Origin: an uncultured Paraprevotella sp.
GTDB lineage: Bacteria; Bacteroidota; Bacteroidia; Bacteroidales; Bacteroidaceae
NCBI GenBank assembly: GCA_900546665.1
Contig: URDY01000010.1
Location: forward strand, 34,144-98,143
Direction of reading: 5' to 3'
Length of the DNA stretch: 64,000 nucleotides
Of this stretch, positions 47,804-54,976 are shown in pieces (position 1 is the first letter of the stretch; the number at the start of each line of letters is the position of its first letter). Both the position numbers and the translations under genes were made by a program. Under the pieces are notes generated by a model. It ran no database searches. It saw only the letters and a list, made by a program, of their open reading frames with translations, and was not told the origin of the DNA.

Positions 47804-49312
47804 ATGGAGACCGGTGAAAAACATAAGTTGGAAGGTGAATCTGAAGCATATGATCATGTAATTAAATATACAGGATTGTTTGGAGGCATTCAAGGGATGA
47901 ATCTGCTGGCATCGCTTGTTAAAAACAAATTGGTCGCTGTCATTCTGGGGCCATCTGGATTAGGCCTGATTTCGTTGTATAACACAGCCATTACCTTATT
48001 GAATAATTCCACTAACTTAGGTATACCATTCAGTGCTGTCCGTCACATCTCTGAATTGTATGAACAGGACAATCATGAAGAATTGATTCATTTTATTAAG
48101 GTGATTCGTAGTTGGAGTCTTTTGACGGCTTTGTGTGGCATGTTGCTTTGTGTATTGCTTTCACCATGTCTTAGCTGGGCTTATTTTCAGGATATATCGC
48201 ATTGGATAGCATTTCTTTGGCTTTCTCCGGTTGTTGCACTCATGACTGTTTCCGGTTGTGAACTGGCAGTATTGAAAGGAACGAGGCAACTTAAAAAAGT
48301 AGCCATCCAATCCATTATTGTTTCCTTGGGTGCCATTTTACTTTGTTTGCCGGTTTATCTGATCTGGGGTGAGAGCGGTATCATAGCCTCTTTATTGCTG
48401 ATTGCATTATTGACCGTGTCGTCAATGTGTTATTATTCCTTTCGTTTATATCCTTTTCATTACGTTTTGAATTCCTGGACCGTGCTTAAGTCCGGTTGTC
48501 CGATGATTCGTTTAGGTATAGCTTTTACCTTAGGTGGAATTTTCACATCCGGAAGTGAATTTCTGATCCGGGCTTTTATGATGCAGCTGGGTTCCGAGGC
48601 CGATGTCGGTTTATATAATGCAGGTTATGCTTTGACTGTCACTTACGCTTCAATGGTATTTACGGCCATGGAGACAGATTATTTTCCACGTCTCTCAGCT
48701 GTCAATCAAGATGTAGTGAAGTCTAATAGAACTGTGAACAGGCAAATAGAAGTATCCCTCATCCTGATAGCTCCATTATTGGTCGGTTTCTTGGTCTTTT
48801 TACCGATTCTTTTACCATTGTTGTATTCTTCAAGTTTTTCATCAGTGGTAGATATGGCGAAATATGCAATTTTGGGTATGTTTTTTCGGGCAATAACCTT
48901 GCCGGTCGCTTATCTGACTCTGGCAAAAGGGCGTTCTAAAGTTTTTTTGTTTACTGAAAGTGTTTATGATATATTTGCAGTAGTGGCAATAGTGACAGGT
49001 TATTCGATAGGAGGGCTTTCTGGGACAGGGATGGCCTTGTTCTTATCTGCATTGTTTGATTTGATTCTTGTTTGTTTGACTTGCCGTATATTGTATGGTT
49101 ACAGGATGCATCGTAGGGTATTAATGACAATGATGGTGCAAATGCCTTTGGTCATATCTGCCTTTTTGATTGTGAATGTTTGTGAAGGTACATTTTATTG
49201 GTTAGGTGGAATTATTTGTATTTTACTTTCCACCATACTCTCTGTGTATCTGCTCAGTATCAGGACCACCTTGTTGGACAAAGTCCGTGATTGGTTAAAG
49301 CATGAAAAATAA
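47804..49312 (+). CDS. Wzx-like polysaccharide/O-antigen flippase
   Basis: The 502-residue inner-membrane protein has about a dozen hydrophobic helices across its length. The N-terminal block (VKNKLVAVILGPSGLGLISLYN) is typical of Wzx/MOP-superfamily flippases that move lipid-linked oligosaccharides across the inner membrane. No glycosyltransferases or polymerase are next to it, which is odd for a capsule or O-antigen flippase. It could serve enterobacterial-common-antigen-like or lipid-linked glycans encoded elsewhere. It stands alone, with a promoter box just upstream, and 121 bases separate its stop from the kinase gene. Substrate is unknown. Confidence 0.82.
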   Translation: METGEKHKLEGESEAYDHVIKYTGLFGGIQGMNLLASLVKNKLVAVILGPSGLGLISLYNTAITLLNNSTNLGIPFSAVRHISELYEQDNHEELIHFIKVIRSWSLLTALCGMLLCVLLSPCLSWAYFQDISHWIAFLWLSPVVALMTVSGCELAVLKGTRQLKKVAIQSIIVSLGAILLCLPVYLIWGESGIIASLLLIALLTVSSMCYYSFRLYPFHYVLNSWTVLKSGCPMIRLGIAFTLGGIFTSGSEFLIRAFMMQLGSEADVGLYNAGYALTVTYASMVFTAMETDYFPRLSAVNQDVVKSNRTVNRQIEVSLILIAPLLVGFLVFLPILLPLLYSSSFSSVVDMAKYAILGMFFRAITLPVAYLTLAKGRSKVFLFTESVYDIFAVVAIVTGYSIGGLSGTGMALFLSALFDLILVCLTCRILYGYRMHRRVLMTMMVQMPLVISAFLIVNVCEGTFYWLGGIICILLSTILSVYLLSIRTTLLDKVRDWLKHEK

Positions 49313-49390
49313 ACAAGAACATTCTTATCAGTTAAAGAACCAAATGACAGGTTTTTAAGTTTAGGTCAACAGACATTGTCTTTTTTTTCT

Positions 49391-49398
49391 TAAATTTG
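49391..49398 (+). promoter_or_regulatory. Candidate -7 box for the kinase/LytTR operon
   Basis: TAAATTTG matches TAnnTTTG, 36 bases before the kinase ATG at 49434. No -33 box is visible at the usual distance. Confidence 0.35.
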
Positions 49399-49433
49399 TG
49401 AATTGAAGAAGTCAAAAAACAGAGGAAAAGGAA

Positions 49434-51452
49434 ATGAGAAAATATGGAGTAATGATGGTTGTATGGCTGTTTTTGGCTGTATTCTGTGTGGACTGCAAAC
49501 ATAAGTCTGACCGGGAAAGCACCTCGGATTGGGACACATTTGAGAGGACATTGAATGATTCGCTCAGTCAGATGAAGGTGGATTATGCCCGTCATGCAAT
49601 TGATAAAGCGATGGCTGTAGCATCGGACAGTGATGTTTATTACACTTGTTTGCTTTATAAGGCTATTTTGTATTACTATATTTCTGAACCGGATTCATTG
49701 TGGTTGGAAGTAAATCGTTGTCGTCAATATTTGCAGAATCAGCCCAAAGTGGATTCACGTCAAAAATTATGGATGAAATATTATCAGGTAGCTTCATCAT
49801 ATTATTCGCAATATGTATTGAATCTTGATTCTTTGATTTATTATACCCGTGAGGCTTGTATGGTAGCAGATAACGGAATGGATGAAGAATCGCGGATTAT
49901 GTGTTATGGAAATCTTGCGGATGCTTATAAGCAAAGTGGAGATTTTGCCATGAGTGCATATTATTATAGGAAAGCTGTTTTTTTGGCGGATTCCATTCAT
50001 GCTGAGCCGTCTGACTATATCTATTTATATTTTGGTCTGGGATCAGTTTATACGAATCTTGAAGATTTTGAGCAAAGTGGTTATTGGTGGGACAAGGCTT
50101 CCTTATTGTGGGACTATATGGTTAAAAACGACCGTTTTATTTATTATAATAATCGGGGAAATGACTATTACTATCAGAAAGATTATAAGTCCTGTCTGGA
50201 AATGTTCCAAAAACTGGATACATTTTTGATGCATACCCATGCCACAGAGTGGGATCATTATTTTTGCTATGCTAATTTAGCCGATGTGTATTTGAGGTTG
50301 GGATATCATGACAAAGCCTTTGGAGTCCTAAAACCTGCATTGGATTATTTTACTCGGATGAGGGCTGATAATGTAATATCTCATTTAAATACGCAACTGA
50401 TGGAATACTATCGGCAGATCGGAGAATATGATAAAGTGGCCCTGTTGCTGAAAAGCAATCCATTACCTGACGGGTCCAAACCGGAACAGTTCCTCTTGCG
50501 TGAAGAACTCAAAATGAAATATTACCAGTCGGTAGCTGACTGGCAAAATGCATTTCAGGCTCAGGCAAACTATCAGAGAATTGGCGATTCGCTGAGAAGT
50601 ATGAAAGTCAAGATGCGGGCTGTGGATTTGCAGATGCGTTATGAACGTGATACGACGGTATTACATCAACAATTGCTGATCGGTCAGGCCAATTTAAAGC
50701 TTATTGTCACACACATGTGGCTTTCGTGGGTTGTAGGATTCTGTATATTGCTTGTATTTTGGATTGTTTATAGACATAAAAAGAGTAAGTTGCGTGAAGC
50801 CCAGATGTTGCAGCGAATAGTGGCATTGAGAATGGAAAACATTCGTAACCGGATTACACCGCATTTTATCTATAATGCGCTTAATCATGAGATGTTATCG
50901 ATGCAGGAAGGTAAGCCGGTGCGTTTTGATACTTTGGTCCGTTTGTTGCGTCAAGGGCAGATGCATGCTAATGAATTTTGTATTTCGTTGAAAGAAGAAT
51001 TGGATTTTATTGATCTTTATGTTAAGGTAGAAGGTGAAACCTTAGGACCGGATTTTGTCTTTCTGCTCGATTTACAGGATGGAATAGATCCGGCTAAAGT
51101 CATTCTTCCTTCCATGATGGTGCAGATTTTTGTAGAGAATGCCATTAAGCATGGGCTTAAAGGAAAAGTTTATGCGGATGGAGAACAGAAAAAACTCTGT
51201 CTGTCTGTATTCCGTGAGAGTGGTGATATCATCATTGATGTGAAAAATAATGGTGCACCGCTTATAGAACAGACTTATCAGAAAAAGGCTAAAGTTGGAC
51301 TAAATGTCATTACTCAGACTATCATGATTTTAAATGAACATAATAAGCGACCCATGTCGTACCGTATGAGTAATTATTGTTCTGAAAGTGGCGAGACCGG
51401 ATGTTGTGCCAGATTGGTTATACCAGAGAATTATGATTTCAGATTTAATTAA
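49434..51452 (+). CDS. TPR-containing LytS/YehU-type sensor histidine kinase
   Basis: The 672-residue protein has an N-terminal hydrophobic segment (MVVWLFLAVFCVDC, possibly a loose lipobox), an extracytoplasmic region of helical tetratricopeptide-like repeats (about 35-410), one membrane segment (about 425-445) and a short cytoplasmic kinase. The kinase has the His_kinase motif with His477 in TPHFIYNALNHEM and an HATPase region (VQIFVENAIKHGLKGK; VDVKNNGAPL-like G box). This is the class that pairs with LytTR regulators. The regulator gene starts 12 bases after its stop, so they form a two-gene operon. The TPR part probably senses a peptide or protein partner (inference); the signal is unknown. 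Confidence 0.9.
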   Translation: MRKYGVMMVVWLFLAVFCVDCKHKSDRESTSDWDTFERTLNDSLSQMKVDYARHAIDKAMAVASDSDVYYTCLLYKAILYYYISEPDSLWLEVNRCRQYLQNQPKVDSRQKLWMKYYQVASSYYSQYVLNLDSLIYYTREACMVADNGMDEESRIMCYGNLADAYKQSGDFAMSAYYYRKAVFLADSIHAEPSDYIYLYFGLGSVYTNLEDFEQSGYWWDKASLLWDYMVKNDRFIYYNNRGNDYYYQKDYKSCLEMFQKLDTFLMHTHATEWDHYFCYANLADVYLRLGYHDKAFGVLKPALDYFTRMRADNVISHLNTQLMEYYRQIGEYDKVALLLKSNPLPDGSKPEQFLLREELKMKYYQSVADWQNAFQAQANYQRIGDSLRSMKVKMRAVDLQMRYERDTTVLHQQLLIGQANLKLIVTHMWLSWVVGFCILLVFWIVYRHKKSKLREAQMLQRIVALRMENIRNRITPHFIYNALNHEMLSMQEGKPVRFDTLVRLLRQGQMHANEFCISLKEELDFIDLYVKVEGETLGPDFVFLLDLQDGIDPAKVILPSMMVQIFVENAIKHGLKGKVYADGEQKKLCLSVFRESGDIIIDVKNNGAPLIEQTYQKKAKVGLNVITQTIMILNEHNKRPMSYRMSNYCSESGETGCCARLVIPENYDFRFN

Positions 51453-51464
51453 GCAGTTACCCTT

Positions 51465-52217
51465 ATGAAAAGAATTCGAGTAGTTATAATAGATGATGAT
51501 CCGTTGGCTGTGAAGGTACTATCAAATGCCCTTGACGAATTTGATTATATAGAGATTGTGGCAGAGTCTTGTCATTTACATCAGGCAAAAGATTTGCTGA
51601 TGGATTACAAACCAGATCTGTTGTTTCTGGATGTTGAATTTCCCAATATGACCGGGCTGGATTTCCTGAGCTCAGTGAAGGCCGATATTGACTGGCCCAT
51701 GAAAACAGTATTCTATACGGCTTTCGAGCAATATATGTTGCAGGCTCTACGGCTACAGGCTTTTGATTATCTTGTTAAACCTTTGATGCCAAGTGATTTG
51801 AATCAGTTGATGGAGAGACTGAATCTTCAGATGGATGATAAGGGTATAGAGAAATTACCTCTTTCACCTGATTGTACGGAAAAACCCTTGATGGTGACCA
51901 GTGCAACAAATGGAAAAGTAGTGCTGCGTGTTTGTAACATAGGTTATTTCAGATATAATTCACAGAGAAAATTATGGGAAATAGTACTTGATAGCCAGCA
52001 GTGTATAGCATTAAAGCATAATACGACAGCAGATACTATCTTGAATTATAATCCGGATTTTGTTCAGATTCATAAAATCTATATTATTAATATCAATTAT
52101 TTAAGTTTGATACAGGATAACAGTTGTATCATGGCAGCTCCATTTAACGAGGTAACGGAATTGAAGATTGGTAGAAATTATAGAAAAGCTTTGTTGGATC
52201 GTTTTTATGATTTATAA
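51465..52217 (+). CDS. LytTR-family response regulator
   Basis: The 250-residue cytoplasmic regulator has an N-terminal receiver domain: acidic pocket VVIIDDDPLA, phospho-accepting Asp56 in LLFLDVEFPNMTG, and Lys in DYLVKPLMP. A C-terminal LytTR DNA-binding domain (about 145-250) contains FVQIHKIYIININYL, the family's usual 'F..IHR.Y.VN' core. The gene directly follows its kinase. Target genes are not obvious; nothing beside it looks like a LytTR-regulated operon, so the system may act at a distance or on itself. Confidence 0.93.
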   Translation: MKRIRVVIIDDDPLAVKVLSNALDEFDYIEIVAESCHLHQAKDLLMDYKPDLLFLDVEFPNMTGLDFLSSVKADIDWPMKTVFYTAFEQYMLQALRLQAFDYLVKPLMPSDLNQLMERLNLQMDDKGIEKLPLSPDCTEKPLMVTSATNGKVVLRVCNIGYFRYNSQRKLWEIVLDSQQCIALKHNTTADTILNYNPDFVQIHKIYIININYLSLIQDNSCIMAAPFNEVTELKIGRNYRKALLDRFYDL

Positions 52218-52252
52218 AAAATCCTTTTCATCGTTAAAATTCTGCTATTTAT

Positions 52253-52277
52253 AGCCATAAAAATGTTTTTTATGGCT
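52253..52277 (+). terminator. Probable terminator of the kinase/LytTR operon
   Basis: An 11-bp perfect stem (52253-52263 with 52267-52277) has a three-base loop. The downstream T-run is weak. Confidence 0.45.
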
Positions 52278-52494
52278 TATTTGCCGTGGGAATAATTTTT
52301 ATGTAATCAGTAAATATTGTATATTTGCTTATGGAGTGGTATTAATGGAGTCTGATTATACCGTTAAAATCACCATGATGATAATGAGAACTGATGATAA
52401 AAGAGGAAACGTGTTAATCCCCCTCTATTCCCCTTATCACGTTTTTCTCCTTTGACAGTTGCATCCGAAACAAGATGACAGCTTTTTTAAAAAG

Positions 52495-52530
52495 AAAGGA
52501 GGTTATAAAATAATAAACATAACCTCTTTT
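52495..52530. terminator. Hairpin, possible bidirectional terminator
   Basis: A 12-bp stem with one wobble (52495-52506 with 52519-52530) ends in TTTT then CTTC on the plus strand and is preceded by A-rich sequence that would read as T on the minus strand. Confidence 0.45.
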
Positions 52531-52572
52531 CTTCAATATTGTTTCTGTAAAATTCAGAACTGGTCTTTGGAG

Positions 52573-52619
52573 AAATGAGGCTGAAAGAAAAACTTAACAG
52601 TTTCCTTTCAGCCTCATTT
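52573..52619 (-). terminator. Probable terminator of the minus-strand GH43 gene
   Basis: A 15-bp perfect stem (52573-52587 with 52605-52619) lies just after the GH43 stop codon at 52637. Confidence 0.55.
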
Positions 52620-52636
52620 AATTGTTTATGAAGATT

Positions 52637-53674
52637 TTATTTTCTTTTTTTAGTCTTTACGGGTTTGATTCCTTCGTTGGTTGGTACTACAGGTTTGATT
52701 GTACCGTCCTCGTTGAATTCCATTTTGTCAATGCAAACCTCACGATGCGTACCCGGCTGAGTTTTTAAATAGTTCTTGTTGATTCTGTGGTATACGATGT
52801 ACCATTCATCTTTTCCCGGAATCTGCAAAACGGAGTTGTGTGCAGTACCGTAGATAGCCTGATCTGGACGTTGAATCAGAATGACCGGTTCTTTGGCTAC
52901 CTCAATAGGGCCGAGAGGTGATTTTGATGTGCCGTATGCAACGTGATAATTGGGTGATCCGGTATCATCTACGCTCCATAAGAAATAATACAATCCGTTG
53001 CGGTAAAATACATAAGGTGCTTCGCGGAATGCATAATCCTGCAGGCTGCCGCCTTGTGGAGTCATAACAGTTTCTGTTTCAGGCTTGATACTCATCATAT
53101 CTTCGTTGAGTTCAGCTCCTGCCATATATCCGTTACCCCAGTAAAGGTAGTATTTTCCGCTTACAGGATCCATAAATACGTCAACGTCAATTTGTTGGCC
53201 ATGGTTGATTCCATTCGGGCGTTTGTCGATGACAGGTTTTCCCGAATCAGTGAAAGGGCCAGTCGGATAATCAGCAGTTGCTACACCTATTGCTTTTCCA
53301 TGGGGAGTGTTACCGCTGTAATAGAAGTAGTATTTATATTTTCCGTCTGTTTTCTTTTCGATAATACAAGGAGCCCATGCATTGCCATCAGACCATTTTA
53401 CCTGATCTGTAGCCAAGTCGAGCATAATGCCTTCATGACGCCAGTCAGTAAGATCTTTTGAGCTGAATACTGTGAAATAATATCCACCCCATCCCGGAGC
53501 TCCGTCAGTAGTTGAATAAATGTAATATTGATTGGTCTGTTCCGCGTAAAGGATTTCCGGATCAGCATGGAACTCCGGCAATACCGGATTGCCGGTTGTG
53601 GGGCGTTGTGCAGAAAGAGTGGCACTGAGGCCAAGAGTGACAAGCAGTGTCAGTTTTTTGATTTGTTTCTTCAT
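52637..53674 (-). CDS. Secreted GH43 enzyme, isolated from the main locus
   Basis: The 345-residue single-domain protein has a signal peptide (to TLSAQ, residue 23) and a GH43 propeller: general base Asp38 in FHADPEILYAEQ, IDVDVFMDPVSGKYYLYWGNG with the middle Asp, FREAPYVFYRNGLYYF with the likely acid Glu, and HNSVLQIPGKDEWYIVYHR. The C-terminus is basic (KTKKRK). Most similar-looking enzymes act on arabinan or xylan, but the substrate is unassigned. It is about 7.6 kb from the HTCS 2 gene, on the AT-rich side of the window. It starts only 33 bases after the aroB stop, so it may be co-transcribed with aroB or have its own promoter inside that gene; none is evident in the gap. Confidence 0.9.
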   Translation of the reverse strand: MKKQIKKLTLLVTLGLSATLSAQRPTTGNPVLPEFHADPEILYAEQTNQYYIYSTTDGAPGWGGYYFTVFSSKDLTDWRHEGIMLDLATDQVKWSDGNAWAPCIIEKKTDGKYKYYFYYSGNTPHGKAIGVATADYPTGPFTDSGKPVIDKRPNGINHGQQIDVDVFMDPVSGKYYLYWGNGYMAGAELNEDMMSIKPETETVMTPQGGSLQDYAFREAPYVFYRNGLYYFLWSVDDTGSPNYHVAYGTSKSPLGPIEVAKEPVILIQRPDQAIYGTAHNSVLQIPGKDEWYIVYHRINKNYLKTQPGTHREVCIDKMEFNEDGTIKPVVPTNEGIKPVKTKKRK

Positions 53675-53707
53675 GATAAAATAGTTTTTGGAATGTAGTT
53701 TATAGTT

Positions 53708-54763
53708 TCAGCAACCCATTACTTCTCTGTAGAAATCAAGCATATCGAATATTTCCTCCTTGTCGGCAGTCTGATTGATCTTGATTTGTCCTATATCTTC
53801 CAATAGTGTAAAGTTGATATGACCGGATGTATTCTTCTTGTCATGTGTCATGTATTGATATAACTGCTCATATTCCTTGCAGTTGAATGTGAATACTCCG
53901 TAGAAAGTCTTGATATAGTCGATGGCAGATCTGAGTTTGTCTTTGGGAAATCCGGATTTTTTGCAGCTGAGGTAGAGCTCACAGATAAGTCCCCAGGCTA
54001 CTGCATAGCCGTGCAGGATAGTTCTGCCTTCAGCAAGAGCCAGACTTTCGAAGGCGTGTCCGGCAGTATGTCCCAAATTGAGTGCTTTTCTGATTCCTTT
54101 TTCGAAAGGATCTTCTTTGACAATGTTTTCTTTTATACTTACACTGTGTCCTGCCATGTCCTGTAGGTGAGGAAAATCAGGATCATCAAGATCGAACTGA
54201 AGTAGTTCTTTCCAGTGAGTTTCGTTACTGATGAGGCCGTGTTTCAGCATTTCTGCATATCCGGACCGGATGTTGTAACTGTCCAGTGTCTGCAGGAATG
54301 TAGTATTTAATATGACGGCAACAGCAGGATTGAAAACACCGATTTCATTTTTCAGGCCATTGAAGTTAATACCGGTTTTTCCTCCGACAGCGGCATCAAC
54401 CATGGATAGCAGTGTGGTAGGTACATTAATATAAGGAATACCCCGTTTGAAAGTCGAAGCTGCGAATCCGCCAAGGTCTGTGACCATACCTCCTCCAATA
54501 TTGATGAGAAGAGAATGTCTGGAACCACCTTTTTCGCCTAATTGTGTCCATACGTATGATAGTGATTCCAGGTTCTTGTGTTCGTCTGAGGGGGCTATGC
54601 TGATCAGATTCTTATCATAATCAGATAGAATTTCAGTTAAGACTGGCAGGCATTTCTGTTGGGTATTATGGTCTGTCAGGATAAAAAGTTTGTCGTAGTC
54701 ACAATGTTCCAGAATTTGTGAAAAACTACTTTTCAGATCCTTTGAGATGATGATATTTTGCAT
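53708..54763 (-). CDS. aroB: 3-dehydroquinate synthase
   Basis: The 351-residue cytoplasmic enzyme makes 3-dehydroquinate from DAHP in the shikimate pathway, using NAD and a divalent metal. The NAD-binding loop INIGGGMVTDLGGFAAS, PTTLLSMVDAAVGGKTGINF, the metal-ligand block (YAEMLKHGLI, then NLGHTAGHAFESL) and KEDPFEKGIRKALN are all present. Length is typical. Other shikimate genes are not nearby. A TATCTTTG box (54786-54793) 23 bases upstream of the start codon could drive it. Confidence 0.96.
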   Translation of the reverse strand: MQNIIISKDLKSSFSQILEHCDYDKLFILTDHNTQQKCLPVLTEILSDYDKNLISIAPSDEHKNLESLSYVWTQLGEKGGSRHSLLINIGGGMVTDLGGFAASTFKRGIPYINVPTTLLSMVDAAVGGKTGINFNGLKNEIGVFNPAVAVILNTTFLQTLDSYNIRSGYAEMLKHGLISNETHWKELLQFDLDDPDFPHLQDMAGHSVSIKENIVKEDPFEKGIRKALNLGHTAGHAFESLALAEGRTILHGYAVAWGLICELYLSCKKSGFPKDKLRSAIDYIKTFYGVFTFNCKEYEQLYQYMTHDKKNTSGHINFTLLEDIGQIKINQTADKEEIFDMLDFYREVMGC

Positions 54764-54785
54764 GTTTCAAGAATGTTTTATGTTA

Positions 54786-54793
54786 CAAAGATA
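54786..54793 (-). promoter_or_regulatory. Candidate -7 box for aroB
   Basis: TATCTTTG on the minus strand matches TAnnTTTG, 23 bases before the aroB start. The -33 box is not consensus. Confidence 0.4.
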
Positions 54794-54976
54794 CTTTTTC
54801 TTGCCAATAAATATATATTTTTGTATCACTTTTTTGCAAATGTGGATCCGCTTTGAAGATAGAGTGGCTTGAATACATTTATTTTTGTTAAAAACAGCCT
54901 GTTGGGTTAAACCTTCAAAGAGATCAGCTATCTATCTTTTAGCTAGTGCAAATTAATAAAAATAGAAATAATAAAG

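Larger units (their letters stand above)
52218..52636. other. Intergenic region with three hairpins
   Basis: No gene is supported. Hairpins lie at 52253-52277 (after the LytTR gene), 52495-52530 and 52573-52619 (after the minus-strand GH43 stop). The region between 52320 and 52490 has no recognisable element. Confidence 0.5.
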
